Shown here in pieces: positions 12,147-24,944 of a stretch of DNA of 64,000 nt. The number at the start of each line of letters is the position of its first letter. Within the stretch, counting starts at the first letter, position 1. Location: contig CM077162.1 in NCBI GenBank assembly GCA_039583875.1, positions 63,656,822 to 63,720,821 on the forward strand. The letters run 5' to 3'. The notes beneath the pieces are model-generated. The model did not search any database, was not told the origin of the DNA, and worked only from the letters and a program-made list of their open reading frames with translations. The position numbers and the translations under genes were made by a program. Origin of the DNA: Platanthera guangdongensis (lineage: Eukaryota > Streptophyta > Magnoliopsida > Asparagales > Orchidaceae).

Positions 12147-14816
12147 GCTGGAGCATATATATAGATCATGCCCAGCTTGCCACAAATATAAAGAAACGAG
12201 GCAGATACTGGCTTGGTGAAGATGTCAGCCAACTCTTTATCAGAAGTGACGAAGGGAGTGCAAATTTGTTCTTTCAAAATCTCTTCACGAATGAAATGAC
12301 AGTCGACCTCAGTGTGCTTGGTTCTTTCATGGAAGACCGGATTTTTGGAGATGTATATGGCAGCCTTGTTGTCACAGAACATAGGTAGAGGATGGTTGTA
12401 GACCTCTCCTAAATCTAGCATGAGAGACCGTATCCATTTTAACTCACAAGTGGTTGATGCCATACTCTGATACTCTGCTTCAGCACTGGACCTGGAAACA
12501 ACAGACTGCTTCTTGCTCTTCCAGCTTACCATATTTCCCCCAACAAAGGTGCAGAAAATAGAGGTAGACTTGCGATCCCCTTTGTCATCAGTGTAACTTG
12601 CATCTGAGTATGCTTCAACCCTCAAATGACCATTCTTCTAAAAGAGTAATCCTTTCCCAGGCGCTGCTTTGACATACTCCAAGATCCTCAAGGAGGACTG
12701 TAGATGGCACTCCCTATGTGCTTGCAAGAATTGACTCACCTTGCCCACAGCATAGGAAATGTCGGGCTTGGTCACTATGAGATATATGAGCTTACCAACT
12801 AGACGTCTGTACCGCGTAGTATCTGAAAGAAGAGGCGAATCATCTGTCCAGGTTTTGTCTTCTCCAATTTCCATGGGGCATTGGGCAGGTTTGGCTCCAG
12901 TCAATCCTGCTTCTTTTAATAGATCAAGGGCATACTTACGCTGGGAGAGGACTAAGGAGTTGGGCTTCCGAGAGATTTCGATCCCCAAAAAGTACTTCAG
13001 AGAGCCCATATCTTTCGTGACCAGATGTTGACGAAGATTCTGCTTTGTCAAGGCCACCCCTTCCTGATCATCGCCAGTGAGAAGAATATCATCGACGTAC
13101 ACAGCAAGAACCACCAGTCCCGAGGAGGTTTTTCAAATAAATAGCGAGTGATCGGCAGAGCTGCGCGCAAAACCAACGGCCGCCACGATGCCGCTGAACT
13201 TGTCAAACCAAGCTCGAGGGCTCTGCTTGAGGCCATAGATTGCCTTCTTCAGCCGGCATACTCGTGTCTCCCCCTAAGCAACATACCCAGGAGGTTGCTC
13301 CATGTAGATGGCCTCCTGAAGATCACCATAAAGGAAGGCATTCTTTACATCCAGCTAGGAAATCGGCCACTCTCGATTGACCGCCACAGAAAGAAGGACT
13401 CGTATAGTGCTGAGACGAGCCACAGGAGAGAAAGTGTTAAAGTAATCAACTTCATATGTCTGAGTAAATCCCTTAGCAACAAGGCGAGCTTTATAACGAT
13501 CCACCGTGCCATCCGGGCCAAATTTTACCACAAAGACCCATCGACAGCCAACAACATCAGTACCGAGGGGAGGAGGAACAAGAGTCCAGGTACCCCGCTC
13601 CATGAGGGTCGCCATTTCCTCATCTATGGTCATCTTCCAGTGAGTAATAACAAGGGCCTCCTGGTAGGACCGAGGTGTGGCAGTGGCAGAGATAACCAGC
13701 GCAAAGGCCATGCGAGAAGAGGTAAGACGATCATATGAAACAACAGCAGCTAGGGGGTATAGGGTACACGTACGCACCCATTTTTGAAGAGCTACAGGAA
13801 GGTCCAGGTCGGCGGCTCCCTCGGCATCCGGAGCATCCGTGGCAGAGAGAGCTGGCCCGGGAGGAGAGAGCGATGGTGGAGAAGATGAGGGAGACGGTGG
13901 AGGAGAAGGGGGAGATAGAGGCGGAGGGAGAGGAGTGTACGGAGATGGAGTAGTGGTGGATATAGTGGTAGGAGATGAGGGAACGAAGGGAATAGCAGGA
14001 GAATCAGAAGCTGGGGGAAGAGGAGAGGAGTCATCCGAGAAGTAGGAGGCATTCTCGAAGAAGGTAACGTCAGCGGAGAAGAACTGCTGACGAAGAACGG
14101 GGTTAAAGCAACAGTAGCCTTTCTGAGTGGTGGAGTACCCCAGAAAGACACATTTGGTGGAGCGAGGGGATAGCTTATCACTGGTGGCAGATGGGGCATG
14201 CACAAATGCAGTGCACCCAAAGATTCGGAGAGGGAGAGGAAAAGGATCCTTGCCCGGATGCAGAATGGAGAATAGGGTTTTCCCGTGGAGAACTGTGGAG
14301 GGAATGCGATTGATGAGGTAGCAGGCAAGGAGAATAACATAGCCCCAATATGAGCGAGGGACATGCATCTGGGTCATCAATGTGCGAGCAACATCGAGGA
14401 GGTGACGGTTTTTGCGTTCCGCCACCCCATTTTGTTGGGAGGTATAAACACAGCTAGTTTGATGAATAATGTCATGTTGCACACAAAAAGAGGTAAAAGC
14501 ATGACTCAAATATTCTTTAGCATTGTCGGAGAGAAAGGTTTTAATACAAACACCAAACTGAGTTTTAATTAACTGATAAAAAGAGATCCATACATCGAAA
14601 AGTTCAGAGCGATCTCGTAAGAGATACACCCAAGTACATCTAGAAAAATCATCAATAAAAGTTACAAAATAAGAACTACCCCGACCAATGGTGAGGGTAG
14701 GAGCAGGTCCCCAGACATCGGAGTGGACAAGATCAAAAGGACGAGTAGAGCCCCAACCTTGCTTCAGTGGGAAGGAGGAATGGTGATGCTTGCCGAGTTG
14801 ACAAGCATCGCAGTGG
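12143..14816 (-). pseudogene. pol: Copia-1 integrase core, reverse transcriptase, RNase H
   Basis: One continuous minus-strand frame interrupted only by stops at 13355-13357 (TAG), 13274-13276 (TAG), 13133-13135 (TGA) and 12638-12640 (TAG). From the N-terminal side: the second half of the integrase zinc domain ([15 protein letters not shown]), the integrase core with Asp in LVHSDVWGP, Asp in [10 protein letters not shown] and Glu in [10 protein letters not shown], then a long Pro/Ser-rich linker (about 13790-14060). RT follows ([33 protein letters not shown], active site AVYVDDILLTG) and RNase H ends it (EAYSDASYTDDKGDRKS, the SAEAEYQSMA block, DNKAAI). The active-site residues I can see are kept. 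It is cut at its upstream end by Tekay-B. Confidence 0.92.
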
Positions 14817-14821
14817 AGCGG

Positions 14822-16795
14822 TGTAACACCCCCATCCGTTACATGGCATATAACAGAAGGTCCAGCTAGAACCCGACGCCATATACCACAGACAGTCGGA
14901 AGGGTTACCAAATGATTATACAAACTGTCCAATTAAGACTACTCGTCCTACACAGAGCATTCTAGCGGAAGCTTTTAAAGTTGAAAGAACCCAAATCTTA
15001 AATCCAATATATATGAATGTTCACAACCACAGGAATGAAACCAAAATACACTGAAAAGGTACATGGCCTTATGGCCTTACAGATGTTCACTTAATAAAAC
15101 ATGTCTTACATACATCGGCTCGCAGGCCGACCACACATGATAAAAGTAAAAAACAACTATTCTACGGCCTTCTAGGGCCAGCACAGCAACATGGGCTCCA
15201 GGCCGCTATTTGGCACTTGGCTCCGCAGCACCTACAAGAACATACCACCACACGGTGGCAAACAAAGCAACGGTCAGCTAAAAGGCGACCAAATTAAAAC
15301 GACCCCGCCCTTAACTCGGGACGGCGATGCTCTTTCCCTGCATATCGTTAGCCCAATAAAATAATAAAGCGCAACTATACTACGCCACAGGTGTAGGCTC
15401 ACACGGCCAAACACCCCGTGCACTCAGGGCACATTAACGGTGAATCCGGTCAATTCCGTGGCTTCACCACCATCCCAAAGATGGCAACCATGTGAGCATT
15501 TAGCCTTTCTGACCACCGTCTAAGGCTCCGACTATGCCAACGGCCAGTCCCCATCTTCGGGTCTCTCACACCGAACCACATAGCCTAGGTCTGATTCCAC
15601 TTGCCCGCTACTCATGCCGCCTAGTCAATTTAAGTCCTACGCGCGGGCCAAGCTTCTCTCGGATCCCAAAATTTTCAAAACAATCTTATAACCCAGTTAT
15701 GATCAAGGCCGATTCCCAGGCCGTCAAGTTAGCAAAACATGTTTCCGCTTAGTTTTCCGGGTGCGCCTTGAAGCTAACCTCCAAGGATCCCTGCTGCAAT
15801 CTACCGTGTAGAAACCCGAAAAACCCGAAAAACCCAAAACACGGAGTCTTCTCCGGCAAATCATAACAAATGCAACATCACTGATCCAGACGGTACATGT
15901 ATGGGTAGGCTTCACACACAATGCCTATGCCCGTACTCACGATTTTGGACTCTATATGCAACACAAGGGGGACTATTCACATCAACCCCAGGGAACACCA
16001 TGCACTCACCGCACACTCGCGGGAGCGGGATTCCCTATGCAGAAAGAAAGAGCTTCACTTGCTCAAGTTGAGAATCGTTACTCTTGTAGTCCGTTTTGGC
16101 GCCATGGAAAAACTACACGGACAGAACTCTTCGCAACGAACTTTCCTCCACGGATCCGCTATCAGATTTCGAAACGGTGCTCCGATGCTCCGCCGGCGGC
16201 CGGAAACCTCCTTCTTCTTCCTCTTCTCTCTAACACCTTGGAAAGAGAAAGCCTTGGAGAGAAATGAGGGATTAACTCCCCTATTACCGGCCTTAACAGA
16301 GCAGGAAATCATCTGTGCCGTTGGATCTTAATTAAAAAAATGAATGGCTCAGATCCGTTCAAAAATCTCCAGACCTGGTCCGAACACGGCTTGGCACACG
16401 GCCGTGTCCCAGGCCGTGTGCCTCGACACAGGCACGATCGTCGAACACAGAAAAGACACATGGGCTCAGACACGCCCATGTCCAACCTGACACGCCCGTG
16501 TCGGGTCTCTCGACATGCCCGTGTCCGGGGGCGTGTCACGCATAACCGCCACGCCAACCGACACGACACAACTGCACACGGGTACTGACACGGGTAGGCA
16601 CATGCCCGTGTCCAATGACACGCCCGTGTCATGAAACCGTGTTCCTGGACGTGTCCTTCTCGGGATGAAAATGGCCAAAAATCACCAACCAGACACGGCC
16701 TTGGACACGCTCGTGTCTTAGGCCGTGTACCCCTATACAGGCACCAAAAAACCCTTTTTCGCGACCGACTCAAATACAATTTTCGGGGCGTTACA
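14822..16795 (-). repeat. Tekay-B 3' LTR
   Basis: 1974 bp; the plus strand starts TGTAACACCCCCATCC and ends GGCGTTACA. In element orientation it starts TGTAACGCCCCGAAA, like Tekay-A. A dense set of ACACGGCC/GGCCGTGT and GACACG/CGTGTC inverted words occupies 16380-16740, including GGACACG-type arms about 70-90 bp into the LTR. Confidence 0.92.
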
Positions 16796-16845
16796 AATCT
16801 CCACCACTTAAGGAATTTCGTCCCGAAATTAAGTAAAGGTACACA

Positions 16846-16977
16846 AATCTAAATGATACCTGAGTGGAATAACTCGGGGTATCCCTCCAACATAGCTTGC
16901 TCTCGCTCCCAAGAAAGCTCCTCACGTCTGCAATTGTCCCAACGGACTTTAACCATTCGGACCTCCTTGTTGCGGAG
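16846..16977 (-). pseudogene. Tekay-B chromodomain tail, cut off by a stop
   Basis: On the minus strand LRNKEVRMVKVRWDNC and then [12 protein letters not shown] and YPELF follow a TGA at 16978-16980. This is the integrase-terminal chromodomain; the stop separates it from integrase, as in Tekay-A but at a different codon. The TGA sits where Tekay-C has another residue, and a CGA to TGA change would explain it. Confidence 0.78.
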
Positions 16978-17526
16978 TCATTTGACTGTAACATCTTCAA
17001 TTCGTACTGGCTTGACCCTTGTGGTCAACTCATAATCAACTGGTACTTGATTATCCGCAATGATCTGCGAAGGCTCTTGCACCGCCTTACGCAACACCGA
17101 CATGTGGAACACGTCATGCAGCCCACTCAATTCCGCCGACAGCTTCAATCTATACGCCGCCTCACCAACATGCTTCAGGATTTCAAATGGTCCAAGGTAT
17201 CTCGGACTCAGCTTCTTCAAGCGTCAAACCCGCGATACACCCTTGAACGGCTTGATTTTTAGATACACCATGTCGCCAACACCGAACTCCACGTTCCTAT
17301 GCTTGGCGTTGTAATACTTTGCCTGCCTGTCCTGAGCGATCTTCAATCTTTCCTGAATTGTCTGTATCATTGAGGTGGCATCTTCCACCTTTTGACATTT
17401 ATACAACTTCGATTCGCCTGCCTCCAACCAAGACAACGGCGTACGACACTTCCTCCCGTACAGGGCTTCGAAAGGCGTCATACCAATGCTCGCCTGAAAG
17501 ATGTTGTTATACGCAAACTCCACCAT
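16978..17526 (-). pseudogene. Tekay-B integrase C-terminal part
   Basis: Two minus-strand pieces: [20 protein letters not shown] through YLKIKPFKGVSRV (17224-17526), and KKLSPRYLGPFEILKHVGEA through RIEDVTVK (16978-17220). The break between them is at about 17220. These are the post-catalytic integrase region and the GPFE/L linker that leads into the chromodomain. Confidence 0.85.
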
Positions 17527-17565
17527 ATACAGGTGATCCTCCTAATGCTTTCCGAAATCTAGGAC

Positions 17566-19759
17566 TCACATGCGAAGCATGTCCTCCATAGTCCTGTTGA
17601 CCCTCTTGATCTGACCATCCGTCTGTGGATGAAAGGCTGTGCTGAAACTCAGCTTAGTTCCCAACATACTATGCACCAACCTCCAATCCTTCGACGTAAA
17701 GCGTCCATCCCGGTCACTAACAATACTGCGGGGCACACCATGCAATCGTACAATATTATCCACGTAGAGTTTGGCTAACTTTTCCACCGAATCTTCCTTC
17801 CTGTTCGGAATAAAGTGCGACATCTTTGTCAACCTATCTACGACCACCCATATGGCGTCGTTTCCCTTCTGCGACTTCGGCAAGCCATGCAAAAAATCCA
17901 TAGATATGTCGTCAAATTTCCATTCTGGGATAGGTAGGGGCTTCAAGAAACCTCCGGGCTTCTGGCACTTCGCCTTCACCAATGTGCAAGTACGGAACTT
18001 GGCCACATAAAGTGCTACATCCTTCTTCAAACCCGGCCACCAGAATAATTTCTTCATATCTCTATACATCTTCGTGCTTCCCGAGTGGATTGAGTACTTG
18101 CTATGATGAGACTTATACATCAACTCCTCCAGAAGATTATTCGCACTAGGAATGCATAGGCGACCGTCCTTCCTTAGCAACCCATCCTCAACAGCAAACT
18201 GGGAATTTGACCCACACAAAGATTCTTCCAAGATCTGTTTCATGCTGTTATCCTGAACCAAAGCCCGCCGAACTCTATCAGCTAGGTCACACTGCACCTC
18301 TGTCCAAAATAGTTTCGTCTCAGTACTAGTTTGCTTGTCGACGCGAGATATCTCCAAAGCCTCCAATTCATGGATCAATCTCTCATCATGTACCGATAAC
18401 CAATTGGCCTGTGTCGGAGTCCCACGACTCAACGCATCCGCCACTGCATTTCCCTTCCCAGGCACATAATGAATCTTGAAGGTGTAGTCCCCTAAGAACT
18501 CCATCCACCTCTGTTGCCTCATGTTCAGATCCTTTTGGTCCAATAGGTACTTCAAGCTCTTATGATCGGTGTAAATGTCGACCTTTACACCGTACAGGTA
18601 GTGCCTCCAAAGCTTTAGCGCAAATATCACGCCCGCTAACTCTAAGTCGTGGACCGGATAATTTCTCTCATGAACCTTCAGCTGTCGTGAACCATAGGCT
18701 ATCACTCTCCCATGTTGTAGCAGAACACAGCCCAAACCACTGCCCGAAGCATCACTATAGATCTCGAACCCTTTGGTTCCATTTGGCGAACATAAAATAG
18801 GCGTTGTAGTCAACCGCCTCTTCAACTCTTCAAAAGCCCGTTCGCACTCCGAAGACAACACAAACTTTTGATCCTTCCTAGTCAACGTCGTGAGTGATTG
18901 CGCTATCCGCGAGAAGTTCTCTACGAAGCGCCTGTAGTAGCCAGCAAGCCCCAGAAAACTCCGGACCTCTGCCACTGTAGTCAAAGTAGGCCACTCTCGT
19001 ATCACCAATATCTTCGTCGGATCCACAACTATCCCTTCTTCACTGACAACATGACCAAGGAATGCTATCGAGGATAACCAGAATTCACACTTGGAGAACT
19101 TAGCATATAAATGATTCCTCCTCAACGTCTCCAACACCATGTGAAGATGATTGTAGTGATCCTCCTCGCACCGCGAATACACTAGGATATCATCGATAAA
19201 TACTATCACGAAACGATCCAGGTAATCTCTGAACGTCCTGTTCATCAGATCCATAAACACGGATGGCGCATTCGTCAACCCAAACAGCATGACCGTGAAC
19301 TCGTAATGCCCAAACCGTGTACTGAATGATGTCTTTGGGATGTCGCTCTCCCTTATCCTCAACTATTGATCCAACCAACTGATTAAATAGGTCGTCAATC
19401 CTCGGAATCAGATACTTATTCTTCTCCGTAAGCTTGTTCAATTCCCGATAATCGATACAAAGCCACAAGCTCCCATCTTTCTTCTTAACAAAGAGAACTG
19501 GTGCACTCCAAGGCGACGAACTTGGACGCACATAACCTTGCTCTAGCAACTCTTGCAATTACACCTTCAACTCCGTCATCTCTCTTGGCGTTATCTGATA
19601 TGAAGAGCGTGACACCGGTTTGGCGCCCGGTACCAGCTCAATGGTAAAATCAATCTCCCGCTGAGGAGGGGCTCCTAGGAGATCATCTGGAAACACATCG
19701 GGATACTCAGACACAACTGGGATGCTGTCCAAACTAGGCTTAAGCGTCGAAGTCTGCAC
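17566..19759 (-). pseudogene. pol: Tekay-B reverse transcriptase, RNase H, integrase core
   Basis: Minus-strand frames 19559-19759 (start of [22 protein letters not shown]), 19190-19558 ([20 protein letters not shown]) and 17566-19362 together cover RT through the integrase core. The active site FIDDILVYS is intact, as are RNase H motifs [10 protein letters not shown] and [10 protein letters not shown]. Integrase shows the [15 protein letters not shown] zinc start, [14 protein letters not shown] and [12 protein letters not shown]. The Glu usually found in QTER reads Lys here (QIKR), so the integrase catalytic Glu is probably changed. There are frameshifts near 19360 and 19559 and stops after 17566. 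Confidence 0.88.
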
Positions 19760-19768
19760 TAGAGTGAC

Positions 19769-21275
19769 CTACAGCTCTGCCCCAGACCGAACTGCCTTGA
19801 ACACCTGAAGGGCCGACATCAAAACTTTCCCTGACCCCTTCCTGCCCGCAAAAGTCGTCTCCCGGTCAGTGTCCAGACCCAACTTAACTTCCTTACGGTT
19901 GCAATCGATGCATGCACTCTGCTCCGAGAGCCAATACATACCGAAGATTACGTCGAACTCCACTAACGGTAGAATCAACGCTCGCAAATCAAACTCCTAG
20001 TCTCCAAACTGAATCTTCACTTCGCAGATCCTATCCGCACGCATTGAGCACCCATTGGGCAATAACACATCCAACTTGTTTTCTGCCATCGAGGACGGAA
20101 CTCCGATGCGCGATATGAATTTTTCGGACAAGAAGGAATGTGATGCTTCCGTATCAAACAGGGCTCTCGCCGGAAACTCAAAGATCAACACAAAACCTGT
20201 CACCACGTCTGCTTGCTTCATGGCCTCTTGAAGACCAAGGTTGTAGACTCTAGGCTGGGCTGGAGCATGATGGGATGCGGTTGACTCCACCGCCTTCCCT
20301 TTCTCCTCATAAGTCGCTCCAGGCTTCCTCTCGGACTTTGCACGTCCGCTCCAACACTCACGAGCAAAATGCCCCGTCTTCCCGCAGTTATAGCAAGCTC
20401 CTGGGACTCGACTTGTAGCTGATCCCGACGCATCAGCCGAAGGGGCTGAGTTCGAAGTCCTCCGCTTCTTGTTCCACCTGCGGAAACTTGAGTTGGTATT
20501 TGGCACCTTGAACTCGAACTTCTTTTCTCCTGGGTCCTTCTTCTCTTGAACTTTCTTCGCAACCTTTTCCAACGATCGGGCCGAATTGGCCAAGGTTAGG
20601 AAGCCTTGCGCCTTAGGCCCAGCAAGTAATAGTTGTAGATCGCCGGGTAGACCCTCATAAAATCGGTTGGTCTTCCATTCTTCTTCCATAAACGTAGCAC
20701 CAGCATACCGACCCAACCGTGTGAACTCATGCAGATATTCGTCCACGCTTCTAGATCCTTGAGTCAACCCAAGAAATTGATTCTCCATCTCCAACTTCTG
20801 AGCAGAGGGTACAAATCTGGCTAGGAACAATCTTGAAAATTCCTCCATAGGTAGATCAGCAAGCTGCCTACCCACTAAGAGATGAAACTCCAACTCATCC
20901 CACCACAACCTCGCTTCACCCACAAAAAGAAAAGTCGCTATGGTGGTCTTCTGCCACTCCTCAGTTATTGTGGCTGTCAACACCCTCTTTATCGAAGAGA
21001 GCCAGTCCTCAGCTTGAGCTGACATTCCAACCCCATCGAACCTCGGAGGATTAAAGCCCATCACATTTCTTTAGCTGCTTCTCCGTAGCTCTCCTCGGCT
21101 CTATCAGATCAACTGCTGCGCGCTCCACCACTCTCGGCTCTGCCGCCATAATCGGTTCTTGCTCATTCGCAGGAGGTGCACGATGCATTTGCCCTGCAGG
21201 TTGGGCATTTTTCATTGCAAATACGGCTTCAGCCACCATCCTGATGGTTTCCGCTGAAGGAGGTGTAGTAGGCAC
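19769..21275 (-). pseudogene. gag-pro: Tekay-B gag-protease
   Basis: From the minus-strand start at 21275 the frame opens with TPPSAETIRMVAEAVFA and shifts at about 21060. It then runs to 19997 through the capsid domain (DWLSSIKRVL, ARLWWDELEF, SVDEYLHEFTRLGRYAG) and a CCHC knuckle CYNCGKTGHFARECW. It passes directly into protease (VVTGFVLIFEFPARALFDTE) without an intron. The protease triplet reads Asp-Thr-Glu instead of Asp-Thr-Gly, which should be inactive. A further piece (19769-19987) holds VIFGMYWLSEQ, the protease C-terminal part. Confidence 0.87.
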
Positions 21276-21552
21276 GTCCCTTGGTGCACTACTTTCCGCT
21301 GATTGCGGACGCTCTGACTGACCAGCACCGCTCCTAGCAGCCTATAGTAGCAAAGACACATGATTAGACGACAAACAAATTGCTAAACGCAATCATTGGA
21401 ACACTCAGATTCCACAAAACAAGTGTATTTTTCATTCCTAAGTGGACATTCATGAGTTCTTTTTGATGTTATAACGATGACGCACACATGTGCTCACCAC
21501 CCCTTAAAAGAATTCGCCCATGAATTCATCTAAGCCTGACCGTAACCAGAAG

Positions 21553-21562
21553 TCTGATACCA
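21553..21562 (-). other. Tekay-B primer-binding site
   Basis: TGGTATCAGA on the minus strand, three bases from the 5' LTR, complements initiator-Met tRNA. Confidence 0.85.
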
Positions 21563-21565
21563 AAT

Positions 21566-23535
21566 TGTAACACCTCCATCCATCACATGGCATATAACAG
21601 AAGGTCCAGCTGGAACCCGACGCCATATACCACAGACAGTCGGAAGGGTTACCAAATGATTATACAAACTGTCCAATTAAGACTACTCGTCCTACACAGA
21701 GCATTCTAGCGGAAACTTTTAAAGTTGAAAGAACCGAAATCTTAAATCCAATATATATGAATGTCCATGACCACAACCACAGGAATGAAACCAAAATACA
21801 CTGAAAAGGTACATGGCCTTATGGCCTTACAGATGTTCACTTAATAAAACATGTCTTACATACATCGGCTCGCAGACCGGCCACACATGATAAAAGTAAA
21901 AACAACTATTCTACGGCCTTCTAGGGCCAGCACAGCAACATGGGCTCCAGCCCGTTATTTGCCACTCAGCTCCTTAGCACCTGCAAGCATATACCACCGC
22001 ACGGTGGCAAACAAAGCAACGGTCAGCTAAAAGCCGACCAAATTAAAACGACCCTGCCCCTAACTCGGGACGACGGTGCTCTTTCCCTGCATATCGTTAG
22101 CCCAATAAAATAATAAAACACAACTATACTACACCACAGGTGTAGGCTCGCACGGCCAAACACCCCGTGCACTCAGGGCACATTAACGGTGAATCCGGTC
22201 AATTCCGTGGCTTCACCACCATCCCAAAGATGGCAACCATGTGAGCATTTAGCCTTTCTGACCACCGTCTAAGGCTCTGACTATGCCAACGGCCAGTCCC
22301 TGTCTTCGGGTCTCTCGCACCGAACCACATTGCCTAGGTTTGATTCCACTTGCCCATTGCTCATGCCGCCTAGTCAATTTAAGTCCTACGCGCGGGCCAA
22401 GCTTCTCTCGGATCCCAAAATTTTCCAAACAATCTCATAACCCGGTTATGATCAAGGCCGGTTCCCAGACTGCCAAGTTAGCAGAGCACGTTTCCGCTCA
22501 GTTTTCCGGGTGCGCCTTGAAGCTAACCTCCAAGGATCCTTGCTGCAATCTACCGCGTAAAAACCCGAAAAACCCAAAGCACGGAGTCTTCTCCGGCAAA
22601 TCATAACAAATGCAACATCACCGATCCAGACGGTACATGTCTGGGTAGGCTTCACACACAATGCCTATGCCCGTACTCACGATTCCAGACTCTATATGCA
22701 ACACAAGGGGGACTATTCACATCAACCCCAGGGAACACCACGCAATCACCGCACACTCGCGGGAGCGGTATTCCCTATGCAGAAAGAAAGAGCTTCACAT
22801 GCTCAAGTTGAGAATCGTTACCCTTGTAGTCCGTTTTGGCTTCATGGAAAAACTACACGGACAGAACTCTTCGCAACGAACTTTCCTCCACGGATCCGCT
22901 CTCAGATTTCAAAACGATGCTCCGATGCTCCGTCGGCGACCGAAAACCTCCTTCTTCTTCCTCTTCTCTCTAACACCTTGGAAAGAGAAAGCCTTGGAGA
23001 GAAATGAGGGATTAACTTCCCTATTCTCGGCCTTAACAGAGCAGGAAATCATCTGGGCCGTTGGATCTTAATTAAAGAAAACGAACGGCTCAGATCCGTT
23101 CAAACATCTCCAGACCTGGGCCGAACACGGCTTGGCACACGGCCGTGTCCCATGCTGTGTGCCTCAATCCAGGCACGATCGTCAAACACAAAAAAGACAC
23201 ACGGGCTCAGACACGCCCGTGTCCAACCTGACACGCCTGTGTCGGGTCTCTCGACACGCCCGTGTCCGGGGGCGTGTCACGCATAACCGCCACGCCAACC
23301 GACACGACCCAACTGCACACGGGTACTGACACGGGTACGCACATGCCCGTTTCCAATGACACGCCCGTGTCATGAAACCGTGTTCCTGGTCGTGTCCTTC
23401 TCGGGATGAAAACGGCCAAAAATCACCAACCAGACCTGGCCTTGGACACGCCCGTGTCCTAGGCCGTGTACCCCTATACAGGCACCAAAAACCCCTTTTC
23501 GCGACCGACTCAAATACAATTTTCGGGGCATTACA
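21566..23535 (-). repeat. Tekay-B 5' LTR
   Basis: 1970 bp, closely matching 14822-16795 and followed by the AGCGG duplication. The inverted ACACGG/CCGTGT words recur at 23110-23480. Confidence 0.92.
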
Positions 23536-23540
23536 AGCGG

Positions 23541-23729
23541 AGTATTGGAGGGAGGGAGGTGGGGCAGAAGCTGATATAGAAGTTGTGGTGGAGGATGACC
23601 GAGGCGGAGATGTCACTGGAGAAGATCTGTACAAGAAGATGAGAAGGCGGACAAGGAGGAAACGTTGTCGAGGAAGTAGAGGCCGTCGCTCTCAGTCCCA
23701 GTAGAAATCGTACGTTGGGAGCTCGGATC
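23541..23729 (-). pseudogene. Copia-1 pre-integrase and zinc-domain first half
   Basis: The minus strand reads GTESDGLYFLDNVSS and, after a stop, HLRLGHPP, the pre-integrase segment and first His pair of the Copia integrase zinc domain. Reading continues at 14816 across Tekay-B into the Cys pair, with CCGCT shared by both sides. A frameshift separates it from gag-protease at about 23730. Confidence 0.8.
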
Positions 23730-24944
23730 CTAAAAAGAACAAGAAGTCGGAGTAAACGTCACAGAACACTGAAGCTGCTTGCATAAAGAGGTAACCGATA
23801 ATAAATTGCACAGAAACTTGGGCACATAGAGAGTGTCCGCTAGTCTAAGGGACGGAGTAACATGAACCACTCCCGACCCATGAACCAGGGAGGGAGAACT
23901 GTCAGCAACGAGGATCGAGGGCAACCGATCATGTTGTTCGAGTAGAGAGAAGCACTGAGGATTGCCCGTCATGTGATTAGTTGCACCAGAGTCGATGAGC
24001 CATTTACCTTGAGTCACCACATGGGCACAACCTAAGGATGTGACAACAGAGGCAGACGGCTTGGAAGAGGAGGCGGAAGAGTCACCAGAGGGGCGAAGAT
24101 GGGGATGCTTCGTCCAGTAGCGTTCGTAAGTATGGACGGTGCGGCCACAGTGAGAGCAGAGGTAGTAGGAAGAAGCACGTCCGCCGGACTGGTGACTGCT
24201 GCTACCAGAGTCACTCCGCTGAGTTTGATGAGCATAGTTGTCTGGTGGAGGTGGAGCGGGCAGAAGTGGGCGCTGAAGGAGAGAGGTGACAGCGGCGATG
24301 CGGGCAGCGATGACATCTAAGGTAGGAGATTCCCCCTCACCCAGAATTTGCTGGCGGATCATGTCATAAGTATCAGGAAGCCGGAGCAGATAACACATAA
24401 CTAGAAGCTCCTGGAAGTGCTTGTGTTGTTGAGCCAAATCCACAGAAAAGGGGAGATTCTGAAGAATCTCAACCCCAAGAGCCTGAACCTATTGGTAGGC
24501 AGCAGCAGGAGACAAGGTAGGACGGGCAAAGAGGTCCGCATACAACATATAGATGTGGGACGTCTGAGCCCCCTTGGAGTATAGAGCGGCAAGATGAAGC
24601 CAAGCGGCCTTGACCGTCTCATCATGACGGATGACGGGAAGGCACTCATCAGATAGGCTGTTAGCGAGCCAAGTACGCACAAGCGCGTCACTCACATCCC
24701 AGTTATCAAAGAGAGGTGAAGTGGTAGGAGGAGGGTCATCAACGAGATGGTGGCGTTTGCATTGCGAGCGTAGGAGAAAGGTGAAAGAGACGCTCCAATC
24801 TGGGTAGTTGGATCCGACAAGCTTGGAAACTGTGTCAAGGTTCCCGAAAGGAGTAGGAGGAAGAGGCAGAGCTGGATTGGCGACAAGGGTGGTGGCAGGA
24901 GTGGTGGCAGTAGAAGCATCAGAAAGAGCCATAGGAGCAAACAA
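23730..24944 (-). pseudogene. gag: Copia-1 gag and protease
   Basis: A minus-strand frame with one internal TAG (24489-24491). The Gag part has the Copia-type capsid (LVGSNYPDWSVSFTFLL, AWLHLAALYS, LLVMCYLLRLPDTYD). The zinc-knuckle remnant reads CSHCGRTVHTYERYW, with the final Cys replaced by Trp or Tyr, so zinc binding is doubtful. The protease site is WLIDSGATNHMTG, the Asp-Ser-Gly form usual in Copia. Initiation may be at 24944 or at the in-frame Met at 24932. Confidence 0.88.

Larger units (their letters stand above)
14822..23535 (-). mobile_element. Tekay-B, LTR retrotransposon nested in Copia-1
   Basis: An 8.7-kb Ty3/gypsy chromovirus on the minus strand with LTRs of 1974 and 1970 bp. 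TSD AGCGG is at 14817-14821 and 23536-23540. It sits between the His pair and the Cys pair of the Copia-1 integrase zinc domain. Frame order on the minus strand is gag-protease (continuous, without the intron of Tekay-A/C), RT, RNase H, integrase, chromodomain. It is decayed by stops and frameshifts. Confidence 0.93.

Noticed and set aside
13735..14045. Gly/Glu-rich frames on the plus strand
   Set aside because: Antisense shadow of the Pro/Ser-rich linker of Copia-1 pol.
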